A stretch of 17,061 nt of DNA from Paraktedonobacter sp035294465 (lineage in GTDB: Bacteria; Chloroflexota; Ktedonobacteria; Ktedonobacterales; Ktedonobacteraceae), in the NCBI GenBank assembly GCA_035294465.1, contig DATGKW010000252.1:1-17061 (forward strand), read 5' to 3'. The notes under the pieces were generated by a model. It had not been told where the DNA came from, searched no databases, and was given only the letters and a program-made list of their open reading frames with translations. Numbering within the stretch: position 1 is the first letter of the stretch; every line of letters starts with the position of its first letter. Position numbers and translations under genes: made by a program. Shown one piece after another: positions 1 to 7,988 of the stretch.

Positions 1-759
1 GCAATGGGTGGAGTGCTGCCGGAGCAGCCTGATCCCGCGAGCTTTCAGCGCATAATCGATGTGGGTTGCGGCACCGGCGACTGGCTCATTGAAACCGCAA
101 CGACGTATCCGAGCATTTCCTTGCTGATCGGCGTGGATATCAGCAACAGCATGATCGAGTTCGCCCGCATGCAGGCCGCAGCCGCCGGTGTCAATGATCG
201 CGTGGAGTTTCACGTAATGGACGCGCTGCGTATGCTCGAATTTCCCGAAGCATACTTTGATCTGGTCACTCATCGCGCGGCGGCGAGCTGGCTGCGCACC
301 TGGGATTGGCGCAAACTCTTGCAAGAGTACCGGCGGATCGGGCGTCCGGGAGGCGTGGTCCGCGTGGTCGAGAGCGACGCCGACGCGCAAAGCACCAGTC
401 CGGCTCTTTCAGCGCTCTACACGCTCTTCCGCCAGGCTTTCTACCAGGCGGGCCGTCTCTTCACGCCAGAGCGCGACGGGTTAACAAAAGAACTGGCGAA
501 GCTGCTGCGCCAGCATGGCTTCCAGAATGTGCAGACGCGCGTCTTTCCGCTGGAATATCGCGCGGGTACGCTTGCAGGCGACCAGTTTATCGAAAACGTG
601 CGCCTCAGCATGCAGACCTTTCAGCCTTTCATGCACAGATGGATGCAGGTGCCTGACAATTTCGAGGAGATGCAGCAGCAAGCACTGCGCGAGATGCAGC
701 AGCCAGACTTTGTAGCAACGACCCGCTTCCTTGCGGCCTGGGGAACAGTCCCATTCTGA
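1..759 (+). CDS. Class I SAM-dependent methyltransferase, 5' end cut by the window
   Basis: The reading frame is open from the first base and ends at a TGA at 757-759. The Rossmann-fold methyltransferase signature is clear: IIDVGCGTG (residues 17-25 from the ATG at position 4) is the glycine-rich SAM-binding motif I, IGVDIS (about 42-47) ends in the acidic residue that binds the ribose, and VMDAL (about 70-74) matches the motif that places the adenine. The ATG at 4 is an internal methionine rather than a convincing start, because there are only three bases before it and related proteins usually carry a few dozen residues ahead of this segment. The C-terminal half ('PFMHRWMQVPDNFEEMQQQ...') gives no recognisable substrate-binding motif, so the substrate is unknown. 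It converges on the MraY-like gene with 11 nt between the stop codons. Confidence in the family is high; no specific function can be given. Confidence 0.88.
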   Translation, partial: AMGGVLPEQPDPASFQRIIDVGCGTGDWLIETATTYPSISLLIGVDISNSMIEFARMQAAAAGVNDRVEFHVMDALRMLEFPEAYFDLVTHRAAASWLRTWDWRKLLQEYRRIGRPGGVVRVVESDADAQSTSPALSALYTLFRQAFYQAGRLFTPERDGLTKELAKLLRQHGFQNVQTRVFPLEYRAGTLAGDQFIENVRLSMQTFQPFMHRWMQVPDNFEEMQQQALREMQQPDFVATTRFLAAWGTVPF

Positions 760-770
760 GCCGGGGAAAA

Positions 771-2705
771 TCAGCCCTCTTTGTCGAGCGACGAATCAGG
801 CGGAGAAGGCCGGCTGTGTTCTGACCAGAGCAAGTGAGCTTCCGCTGCTGAGAGTTGGGTATCAGGAGTTGGCGCGACGTGGGATTTATTTCTGCTGTTG
901 GATCCCTGAGGCTGAGAGGGCGAGCCGGGCTTCTCTTCGGTTTGAGTAGCCACGCTGGTTGCTCCAATGATGGTCGAGTGGGGAGCAGCCCAGCCATTCA
1001 GCGAATCATCGAGCGGAGTCTCTGTACTCACCGGGGCGTGTGGATTGGGGAGATCAGCCGGCGACAGGTTGCCGGTCAGAATTGGCTCCTGCTTCATGAT
1101 CTGATCGCGGCGCATCGGCTGCGTCTCCTGTTTCTCCAGAGCCAGGCGGCTATCCAGCTCTTCCAGCAAGCGCATAATTTCCGGGCGCAGGGCGCGGTTG
1201 CCTACGGGAATGCGCGTCCATTGGGCCAGGGCCGCCGGATAATAGCCAGCGCGATAACAGTAGAGACCCAGCATCGCGCGTGCATCGAAGATATTGATAC
1301 GCTGCCAGAGAGCATATTCTTCGGCGGGTGTCTCAATCACATCCTCGCTTGCCTCAATAACCTCTACCAGGTGGTAGAGGCGCAGACCCATCAGACGGTA
1401 AGGGAAGCCATAAAAGAGAGCCAGACGGCGGCGGCGTGTGCGCTCAGCCGGATGCTTGCCGATAAAATACCGGCGCGTCCAGCCCCCGCTGGACCAGACC
1501 ACCCAGGCCAGGATCAGCACCAGAATGCGCACCAGGTAACGCTGCCAGGTTTCCGGCCAGATGACCACCAGCACGCCCAGCGTTGCGAAGCAGGCGCCCA
1601 ATGCCCAGGCTCCGTAGACCAGGCGGCGGCGATCCCAGCCCAGCAAATCGAAGTGGTGATGCAGCGGCGTGGCCAGAAAAGGCAGCGGGAATTCCGTGTG
1701 AGGAACGCGCTCGCGCATACTGGCGAAGCGCAGGAGCTTGAGCTGTTTGCGAAAAAAGCGCGTGATGCTTCGCGAAGAAAAAGCGGAGAGACCTTCGAGC
1801 ACAAACGCGCAGCCGATCATCAGCAGCAAAAGCTCATTGCGCGAGAAAATAGCAACCATCGCCAGGATGCCGCCCAGAGCCAGCGCCCCGCTATCGCCCA
1901 TGTAGATCGTCGCGCGTCGTTTGGCGCTGCCCCGGCGCGCGGCCCAGGAGGAGGGCCAGTTCCAGCGCAGGAAGCCCAGCACAGCTGCTGCGGTCAGCAG
2001 CGAAAGGATCTCCAGCACAATGCGCTCAGGATGCGGATTGTCCTTCGTTGGAAAGAGCAAAGAAACGATAATGCCAAAAGCCAGGGCCGCGCTGAAGACC
2101 AGCCCTCCCGCCAGACCGTCGAGGCCGTCGCTGAAATCTACCGAAAGCGAAGTAACGCTGCCGATCACACCGGTAATCAGCATGAGAGCGATCAACCAGG
2201 TAAAAGGCAACTGTTTGAAGAGCGCTCCGAGAATATCTGAATAGGGAGAGTACGGTTGAGGGCCGGCAGGATAGAGAAAATAATAACAGGCAGCGGCGGC
2301 GATAGAAACCAGGAAGACGCCAGTAAACTTGGCACGTTCTGAAAGTCCCTCGTTGCTATGCACCTTGCGCCAATCGTCCGCGAAGCCCACCAGCATATAG
2401 CCCGTGGTCGCTCCCAGGCCAATCAAGAGCAGATGCCATTGTTCAGCGTTCAAGTTGAAGATAAAGCCAGCGGCGACCCCAACGCCCACAATAGCCAGGG
2501 TCAGGGCAGGCCCTCCGACCAGGGGAAGTTCTATCGTCTTAATCTCGCGGCCACTGGCTGGCAGGACAGGCGCGTCTGAGCGATGCGGACCGGGCTTGAA
2601 CTCACCGCTGCGAAACTTGGGGAATAATACTCTGGCTATCCAACAAAATGATAGACTAAGCAACGCACAGGCGATAAATAAACCGAATAACCAGATAAAT
2701 TCCAT
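771..2705 (-). CDS. MraY-like phospho-sugar transferase (glycosyltransferase 4 family) with long C-terminal extension
   Basis: This is a polytopic membrane protein of the MraY/WecA family, which moves phospho-MurNAc-pentapeptide (MraY) or phospho-HexNAc onto undecaprenyl phosphate at the inner face of the membrane. Visible motifs are FADDWRK (108-114, the Asp pair), SDGLDGLAGG (192-201), YMGDSG (268-273, the Mg-binding loop) and PLHHHFD (347-353, the three-His signature typical of MraY). The start at 2705 was chosen because GGGAG lies 6 nt before that ATG; the frame stays open 12 codons further upstream with no ribosome binding site. Length is 644 residues against about 320-360 for MraY. The last transmembrane segment ends near 405, and a basic, partly helical soluble region (408-528) and a Pro/Ser/Thr-rich tail (530-644) follow. 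The usual Asn residues just before the DGLDG loop are replaced (VDFSDG). It lies 90 nt downstream of murE on the same strand. It may be a divergent MraY or a paralogue with another acceptor. Confidence 0.85.
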   Translation of the reverse strand: MEFIWLFGLFIACALLSLSFCWIARVLFPKFRSGEFKPGPHRSDAPVLPASGREIKTIELPLVGGPALTLAIVGVGVAAGFIFNLNAEQWHLLLIGLGATTGYMLVGFADDWRKVHSNEGLSERAKFTGVFLVSIAAAACYYFLYPAGPQPYSPYSDILGALFKQLPFTWLIALMLITGVIGSVTSLSVDFSDGLDGLAGGLVFSAALAFGIIVSLLFPTKDNPHPERIVLEILSLLTAAAVLGFLRWNWPSSWAARRGSAKRRATIYMGDSGALALGGILAMVAIFSRNELLLLMIGCAFVLEGLSAFSSRSITRFFRKQLKLLRFASMRERVPHTEFPLPFLATPLHHHFDLLGWDRRRLVYGAWALGACFATLGVLVVIWPETWQRYLVRILVLILAWVVWSSGGWTRRYFIGKHPAERTRRRRLALFYGFPYRLMGLRLYHLVEVIEASEDVIETPAEEYALWQRINIFDARAMLGLYCYRAGYYPAALAQWTRIPVGNRALRPEIMRLLEELDSRLALEKQETQPMRRDQIMKQEPILTGNLSPADLPNPHAPVSTETPLDDSLNGWAAPHSTIIGATSVATQTEEKPGSPSQPQGSNSRNKSHVAPTPDTQLSAAEAHLLWSEHSRPSPPDSSLDKEG

Positions 2706-2795
2706 AGTAACTCCCAACGATGAAAAAAACATATTGTGCAAATAAGCTGTGCCAGCAGAAGTACTTGCACCTGTTGAAACGTCACAAATCTTATT

Positions 2796-4337
2796 TCAGT
2801 CACGCTCAGGTTGGAGCATAGTTAGCTGTTCGCGCGCTACCCTGCGGTCATCCCAGGGTGTCTTTGTTGTGCCTATGATAATGCTTTGCTCGTGACCCTT
2901 ACCGGCCAGCAGAACCGTATCCCCCTTGCTCGCGCGAGCAAAAGCGGCCGCGATAGCCTCGCGACGATTTGCAATGCAGAGAAAATCCTCTCCCTCGCGT
3001 TTGCCCACGGAGCGAGCACCTTGAGCAATCTCCTCAAGAATGGTGAAGCGATCTTCCTCACGGGGATCCTCATCTGTAATAACGAAGAAGTCGGTGAGCT
3101 GAGCGGCTATGCGACCCATAATAGGACGTTTTTGTCTATCGCGTTCTCCGGCAGAGCCAAAAACGGCCATAAGCTTGCCTGTAGTCAACGGGCGCAGGAT
3201 GTTCAGCACTTTTTCCAGGCTATCGGGCGTATGCGCGTAATCGACGATGACCGAGAAAGGCTGTCCCTCATCGATGCGCTCCATGCGCCCGGTTACGCCC
3301 TGGACCGTCGCCAGCGCTTCCGCGATCAACTCTGGACTGATGCCCAACGAGCTGGTCGCGGCGATGGCAGCCAGGCAGTTGCTCACATTAAAGCGGCCCA
3401 CCAGGCGGGTGACAATCTCAATTTCGCCGTCCGGCAAGATCGCCCGGAAGCGCGTCTGCTCAGCGCCCAGCCGCAGATCGACCGCGCGCACCGCCGCGGG
3501 CGTATCGATGCCGTAGCTGAGAATGGGAACGCGGCAGTAGGGTTGTAAGATCTCGTAAGAAACATCATCCTGGTTGAGGATAGCGACCGGGGCCACATTC
3601 AGGCCCTTGTCGCGCTCAGGGTCAAGCATTTCAAAGAGGCGGGCTTTCGCGCGCCGATAGTTCTCAATAGTTTTATGAAAATCCAGGTGTTCATGCGTAA
3701 TATTCGTGACCACGCCGATATCGAAGGCGCAGCCGCGCACGCGCTGCAGTTCCAGGCCGTGCGAAGTGGACTCGATCACCGCGTGGGTCGCGCCCTCATC
3801 CAGCAGGCGGCGCAAGAATTGCTGAATATCCAGGGCCTCCAGTGTGCTCTGGCGCGTGGGATTCTCCCACGTCCGCCCGCTGATTTTAAAATTGGCAGTG
3901 GTCATCAGGCCATTGCGTTTGCCAGCGACATCCAGGATTGTGCTGATCAGATTACAGGTGGTTGTTTTGCCGTCGGTGCCGGTCACGCCGATAGTGCAGA
4001 GATGCTGCGCCGGATGGCCATAGAACGTGCAGGCCAGGTCGGCCAGCGCAGCGCGTATCTCAGCAATCTCGATATACGGCAGAGGTGGTGTATCACCATC
4101 GTAGCGTGGTCCCAGGGCGGCCAGCGCACCGCGTCTGGCCGCTTCGGCCAGGAAGCGCCGACCATCGGTATGCTCGCCTGGCACCGCCAGAAACAACCCT
4201 CCTGCCTGAACCTGACGCGAGTCGTAGGCCAGCGAGCTAATCTCGCCTGTTCCCAGATCAGATAGCGTAACCTGCGGCTCACCGTGAATGGCGAGCACAG
4301 GCTGCTCTAAACCTGCTAGAAGTGTATCTAAGCGCAT
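2796..4337 (-). CDS. murE: MurE-type UDP-MurNAc-tripeptide ligase
   Basis: This is a cytoplasmic ATP-dependent Mur ligase that adds the third, usually diamino, amino acid to UDP-MurNAc-L-Ala-D-Glu. Its 513 residues match the normal MurE length. The N-terminal UDP-substrate domain has SSLAYDSRQV (34-43). The central ATPase domain has GVTGTDGKTTT (117-127), ESTSHGLE (189-196) and AKARLF with the likely carbamylated Lys at 231. The C-terminal domain has VDYAHTPDS (365-373), GSAGERDRQKR (394-404) and AGKGHEQ (478-484). The site that reads the incoming amino acid, DNPR in meso-diaminopimelate enzymes, here reads EDPR (423-426, in ITDEDPREED), so the added residue may not be meso-DAP; ornithine, which I recall being reported in Ktedonobacteria walls, is one possibility. 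The start is supported by AGGAAA just upstream. The gene follows the queuosine glycosylase by 63 AT-rich nt and precedes the MraY-like gene. Confidence 0.93.
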   Translation of the reverse strand: MRLDTLLAGLEQPVLAIHGEPQVTLSDLGTGEISSLAYDSRQVQAGGLFLAVPGEHTDGRRFLAEAARRGALAALGPRYDGDTPPLPYIEIAEIRAALADLACTFYGHPAQHLCTIGVTGTDGKTTTCNLISTILDVAGKRNGLMTTANFKISGRTWENPTRQSTLEALDIQQFLRRLLDEGATHAVIESTSHGLELQRVRGCAFDIGVVTNITHEHLDFHKTIENYRRAKARLFEMLDPERDKGLNVAPVAILNQDDVSYEILQPYCRVPILSYGIDTPAAVRAVDLRLGAEQTRFRAILPDGEIEIVTRLVGRFNVSNCLAAIAATSSLGISPELIAEALATVQGVTGRMERIDEGQPFSVIVDYAHTPDSLEKVLNILRPLTTGKLMAVFGSAGERDRQKRPIMGRIAAQLTDFFVITDEDPREEDRFTILEEIAQGARSVGKREGEDFLCIANRREAIAAAFARASKGDTVLLAGKGHEQSIIIGTTKTPWDDRRVAREQLTMLQPERD

Positions 4338-4400
4338 AGGTTTCCTATCAGTAAAACAATATTCTTTCTTAATTTTACCAATCTGCTTTATACACGTTTG

Positions 4401-5459
4401 TTAATAGAATAGCGTACGCACGCGATGGTAAGGACGCATAGCTCCGGCCTCCTGCCCCAGATTCCAGAGCAACTGATCGATTTCTGCGGCGGTCACCGCC
4501 TGTTCTCTCTGCCGGGCGACCGCGCGCCGCAGCAACTCGCTGGCCCAGACCGTAGCGGCCCTGATCTCCACTTCCTCCGCGCTGCCGGGGCTGAGTTGTT
4601 CCTGGTGATCAACCCGTGCGGCCAGTTCTGGCGCGTAGACCAGTACTCCGTGATGGCGCAACACCTGCGGCAACTTATAATCTGCGAAAATGGTCAATTG
4701 ATCGAGATCGGTGAAGGCTCCCCAGGCTTGCCCGCTAAACGCGCTGTGCAGGTCCGCCACGCAGATCTGGGCGCGTTTGAAGAAACGCACTTCCTGCCCA
4801 TCATAGGTGGCGACATCGCGGAACGACGGGAAATGCTCAACAAGAGCCAGCACCAGCTCTACGCCGCTCTGTTGTACCTGCTCAACCAGGTGAGAGAATT
4901 GTCCCTCGAAACGGGCTAAAAGCACCTGGCCAACCTCGCGAGCGTTGCGCAGGCGCTCCTCAAAGAGCGGAATGTCCGGCCCGGCGGGAGAGTTGCCGCG
5001 AAAGACCGCTGCCAGTTCTTCCTGGTCGATCTTGCTGAGATATTCGGCATCCCATACAGGCCGGCCCTCTTCCACCGCGCGCCGCAGGGATGCAGCCTCC
5101 GCCCAGTAGCCGTTCAGAATCTCGCCTCGATATTCGATCTGCCAGCGTGGCTGATCTTTCTCGCCCCAGAAACAGAAGTTCAGCGCGTCCAGGAGCAGCA
5201 CCCAGTTAACCGTGCGTTCTGTCCCATCAAAGAAATGATACTGCGCTGGCCATGCAGGCGCGGCAGATCCCGCCGCTTCGCCTGCATGAGCGGCAAGTAG
5301 CCTGGCGAGCGCTTCGATCCGCGCGGGTTCGATCTGGACCAATCTGGCTTGCCGCACGACTTCTCTGGTGCTGCTCAACACGCCCAGCGCATCGGGCTGC
5401 TCTAAGCGGGAAAGCTCTTTTTGTAGGCAGGAAAAGGGGTCTGGACTCAGATCGGACAT
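4401..5459 (-). CDS. Queuosine salvage glycosylase (Qng1 / DUF2419 family)
   Basis: This is a cytoplasmic enzyme of the family once called DUF2419 (human QNG1/C9orf64), which releases queuine from queuosine 5'-monophosphate so that the base can be reused for tRNA. At 352 residues it has normal length. The family landmarks appear in order: LNFCFW (93-98), GYWA (117-120), EHFPSFRD (208-215), KRAQICVADL (228-237, holding a conserved Asp), TIFADYKLPQVL (256-267), EVEIRA (296-301) and the closing PYHRVRTLFY (343-352), which parallels the human C-terminus closely. The start is well supported by AGGAG 7 nt before the ATG. The murE gene begins 63 nt downstream on the same strand, so co-transcription is possible, but I know of no functional tie between queuine salvage and cell-wall synthesis. 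No tgt or queuine transporter gene is visible in the window. Confidence 0.92.
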   Translation of the reverse strand: MSDLSPDPFSCLQKELSRLEQPDALGVLSSTREVVRQARLVQIEPARIEALARLLAAHAGEAAGSAAPAWPAQYHFFDGTERTVNWVLLLDALNFCFWGEKDQPRWQIEYRGEILNGYWAEAASLRRAVEEGRPVWDAEYLSKIDQEELAAVFRGNSPAGPDIPLFEERLRNAREVGQVLLARFEGQFSHLVEQVQQSGVELVLALVEHFPSFRDVATYDGQEVRFFKRAQICVADLHSAFSGQAWGAFTDLDQLTIFADYKLPQVLRHHGVLVYAPELAARVDHQEQLSPGSAEEVEIRAATVWASELLRRAVARQREQAVTAAEIDQLLWNLGQEAGAMRPYHRVRTLFY

Positions 5460-5592
5460 GCAAACGCTCCTGGCCGCGTGATAAACGACATAGTTTTGAG
5501 ATACAGAGATTGTAAGGGGAAACGCGTTATTCTGTCAATGAACTAATTCACTTTGGGGAGAAGGAAGGTGAGGCGAGTCGTTTTAAACCACC

Positions 5593-5648
5593 GCTTGAGC
5601 AAAAGAAAGATCGGGAGGGCGCCCTCCCGATCTTTCTTTTGCTCAAGC
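5593..5648. terminator. Perfect 56-bp palindrome, probable bidirectional intrinsic terminator
   Basis: Bases 5593-5620 and 5621-5648 are exact reverse complements (28 bp, no mismatch, no spacer). The core is a GC-rich hairpin, GATCGGGAGGGC with its mate, flanked by AAAAGAAA on one side and TTTCTTTT on the other. On either strand this gives a GC stem followed by a T-rich run, the form of an intrinsic terminator. It begins 7 nt past the permease stop codon on the - strand, so it most likely ends the regulator-ATPase-permease unit and shields the queuosine glycosylase gene behind it. Confidence 0.8.
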
Positions 5649-5654
5649 AAGCGC

Positions 5655-7976
5655 TCATTCCATGCGGAGAATTTCTGCGGCTGGAGCGCGGGCTGCCCGG
5701 CGACCGGGCACATAGCTGCCGAGCAAGACAAGCAGCAGGGAAGCCGGGAACAGCAAAACGAGCCAGAATGCGTTGATGCTGGTCTGCGCCACGCCATAGC
5801 CCAGGGCGTCAGCGGTAATCTGGAAGGTCCACGATGTCAGCAGGATGCCCAGGGGAAACCCTAACAGGCAGGCGATAATTGCGTAATTTGCCGAACCCGT
5901 CTGTATGATCACGTGAATATCGTGAGGCGTCATGCCTAACGCCTTGAGCACCCCGAATTCATGAAAGCGCTCGCGAACGGTAATCAGCATGGTATTGAGG
6001 ACGCTGACGAGAGCAACCAGCGCCAGAATAGCCATAGGGAGAAACATGGCTACCTTGAGGGCTTCGATTTGCGCGGGAGGGTTGGGATTCTGCACCGTCA
6101 CATTGATACGATCGCCGCTTGCCGCGAGGATGCGGTTGGTCCAGGTCGTTGGATTAGTGCCAGGCGTGAGCGTGACCGCGAACGTGACATACTTCTGAAC
6201 CGACGCCAGAAACGTTGGTGAGAAAAGCGTCTGGCTGATAAATGCCGGCGCGCCCGCGTAGATCGCCGGGTAAATTCCCACAATCTGTACAACCTCATTC
6301 AATGGTTTCCCAAGCTGCACAGAATCCCCCAGATGCAGGTGAAGCTTGTCTAATGTACTGATGGGCATAACCATCTCTTTGGCCCCGGCCTGATACCAGC
6401 GTCCTTGCACAAGATGCGCGCGAATAGGAGAAGTATCTCCGCCGAGCAGTTGCACCGGCAGATAGCTGGAAGTGTGGTTAACGGCAAAGTTGCCGGTCAG
6501 AATCGTATAATACGAGGCCAGGCCCGGCTGCGTAGTGAGCAATTGTTTCGCCTCAGCCTCATCTAAGAGACCTGGCGTGACCAGCACAGATGAAAAGATG
6601 CCCTGAGCCACGGGCGTCGAAGAAGTGTCTATCGTGCTGAAGACGCCTATCGTGAAAATCATGGTGAAGATCATGGCGATCAGACTCAAGATTGTCAACC
6701 AGGCTCGCCAGGGGCGCGCAAAGCTCTGCCCCATACCGAGCGTCCAGGTTTCAAGCAAGCGAAGCCTGCTCGCGAGAGCTGCCAGGCGCGAAAATCCGCG
6801 CGAGGCAGCGTGGAATGTCCCGCGTATCGCGCTCACGCTGGAAATGTGTCCGGCACGCCAGGCGGGGAACACGGCGAAGACCGCTACAATCAAGCCCATC
6901 CCAAGAATTACCAGCAGGAGCAGGAGAGGGTGAAAGCTGGAAATAGGCGTCGTATAGAGTGCGCTCGCCGCCTGGCTTAAAACCAGCGGGGCCACAAAAA
7001 GACTCGCGACCGCTCCAATGAATGCAGCAACCAGAGCCAGCACGACATACTGCAAAAGATAAATCCCCACGATCTGAGCAGGAGTAAAGCCGAGCGCCTT
7101 GAGGATACCGATATCGCGCCTCTGCGCCAGAACGAGGCTGGTAATCAGGTTCAGTATGATGAAGCCGGAGACAATAATGGCGACGAAACCAAAAGCCAGG
7201 AAGAAGATCATCTCGATAGTAAAGTACTGCGTATAGCTGTCGCGGATCTCTAGCCAATCGTCGAGAATGCCAAACTGCGTGCCCGCTGCCTGCAATTGCT
7301 GGCCCAGTTGCGCTTCAAAAGCGTGAACGGCAGAAGGATCGGCGATGCGTATCCCGACCAGCGTTAGCTGCCGGGGAGATCCGGCAAAGAGCGCGGAGAA
7401 CTGCTGCTCAAGCACATAGATCCTGGGCGGATCCTCGCCGGCGGCTCCGTGATTGGCATCAATGGACAGGCCGATGATCGGGAGGGCCTGGGGACCGGCA
7501 GGCGTCACGACCTCGATAGTGCCGCCAACGTGCAGGTTATCCTGGCTGGCGAGCTGCTCGTCAACTACCGCGCCAGTAGGGGTTGCCGTCGTCAAATAGC
7601 GGCCTTGCAGAAGGAAGAGTCGCCCTATCGCCGGCTGCTCTGCTGGCAGACCAACGACCATGACCTGTTGCTTGTTTCCTGCGGAAATGATGCCGGTCGA
7701 GATCGCCGGAAACGGAGGCGATATCTCTGTCGTTGCTGCGTTCTGGCGCGCGAGCGTCAGGATTGGAGAAGGTGCTTGCGGCGAAGAGACATAGAACCAG
7801 GTATCTGCCCCATGCAACTGCTGAAAGAGTCGGTCGAATGGAGCATTCGCGTTCATGATAGCGAGCAGGGAAAGGCTGACTAAAAAGCCAGAAAGCGCTA
7901 CCAGGACGAGAAGAGAGAGATGTTGCAGCCGGTGGGAGCGCAAATCTAGCCTGATCTTGAGCATGATCGCTTGCAT
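5655..7976 (-). CDS. ABC transporter permease, two FtsX/MacB-like modules
   Basis: This inner-membrane permease of about 773 residues has two FtsX modules in one chain. Each module has an N-terminal membrane helix, a large extracytoplasmic domain and a three-helix FtsX segment. The first helix is near 20-40. The first FtsX segment (about 250-385) contains RDIGILKALGFTPAQI, and the second (about 650-770) contains HEFGVLKALGMTPHDI; this pair of internally similar sites are the coupling helices that contact the ATPase. A further helix near 425-450 opens the second half. Such MacB/LolCE-like permeases usually use mechanotransmission to move peptides, antibiotics or lipoproteins rather than importing solutes. 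The ATG at 7976 was preferred over the GTG at 7982 because AGAAGG lies 5 nt before it. It starts 12 nt after the ATPase stop codon, so the two are surely one transporter. The substrate cannot be read from the sequence. Confidence 0.9.
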   Translation of the reverse strand: MQAIMLKIRLDLRSHRLQHLSLLVLVALSGFLVSLSLLAIMNANAPFDRLFQQLHGADTWFYVSSPQAPSPILTLARQNAATTEISPPFPAISTGIISAGNKQQVMVVGLPAEQPAIGRLFLLQGRYLTTATPTGAVVDEQLASQDNLHVGGTIEVVTPAGPQALPIIGLSIDANHGAAGEDPPRIYVLEQQFSALFAGSPRQLTLVGIRIADPSAVHAFEAQLGQQLQAAGTQFGILDDWLEIRDSYTQYFTIEMIFFLAFGFVAIIVSGFIILNLITSLVLAQRRDIGILKALGFTPAQIVGIYLLQYVVLALVAAFIGAVASLFVAPLVLSQAASALYTTPISSFHPLLLLLVILGMGLIVAVFAVFPAWRAGHISSVSAIRGTFHAASRGFSRLAALASRLRLLETWTLGMGQSFARPWRAWLTILSLIAMIFTMIFTIGVFSTIDTSSTPVAQGIFSSVLVTPGLLDEAEAKQLLTTQPGLASYYTILTGNFAVNHTSSYLPVQLLGGDTSPIRAHLVQGRWYQAGAKEMVMPISTLDKLHLHLGDSVQLGKPLNEVVQIVGIYPAIYAGAPAFISQTLFSPTFLASVQKYVTFAVTLTPGTNPTTWTNRILAASGDRINVTVQNPNPPAQIEALKVAMFLPMAILALVALVSVLNTMLITVRERFHEFGVLKALGMTPHDIHVIIQTGSANYAIIACLLGFPLGILLTSWTFQITADALGYGVAQTSINAFWLVLLFPASLLLVLLGSYVPGRRAARAPAAEILRME

Positions 7977-7988
7977 AGGCACCTTCTT

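Noticed and set aside
855..2240. Long + strand open frame of 461 codons opposite the MraY-like gene
   Set aside because: It is antisense to a gene with clear catalytic motifs; its translation is Gln/Arg/Ala-rich, lacks any domain and has no ribosome binding site.
2736..2770. GTGCAA...TTGCAC inverted repeat between murE and the MraY-like gene
   Set aside because: The arms are 6 bp with a 23-nt spacer, expected by chance in a window this size, and no promoter or T run accompanies them.
2886..3548. 220-codon + strand frame opposite murE
   Set aside because: It is antisense to well-conserved MurE motifs and has no recognisable protein features.
4338..4400. Promoter for murE in the AT-rich 63-nt gap
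   Set aside because: TTAACA and TAAAAT are present but 21 nt apart; no pair with acceptable spacing was found.
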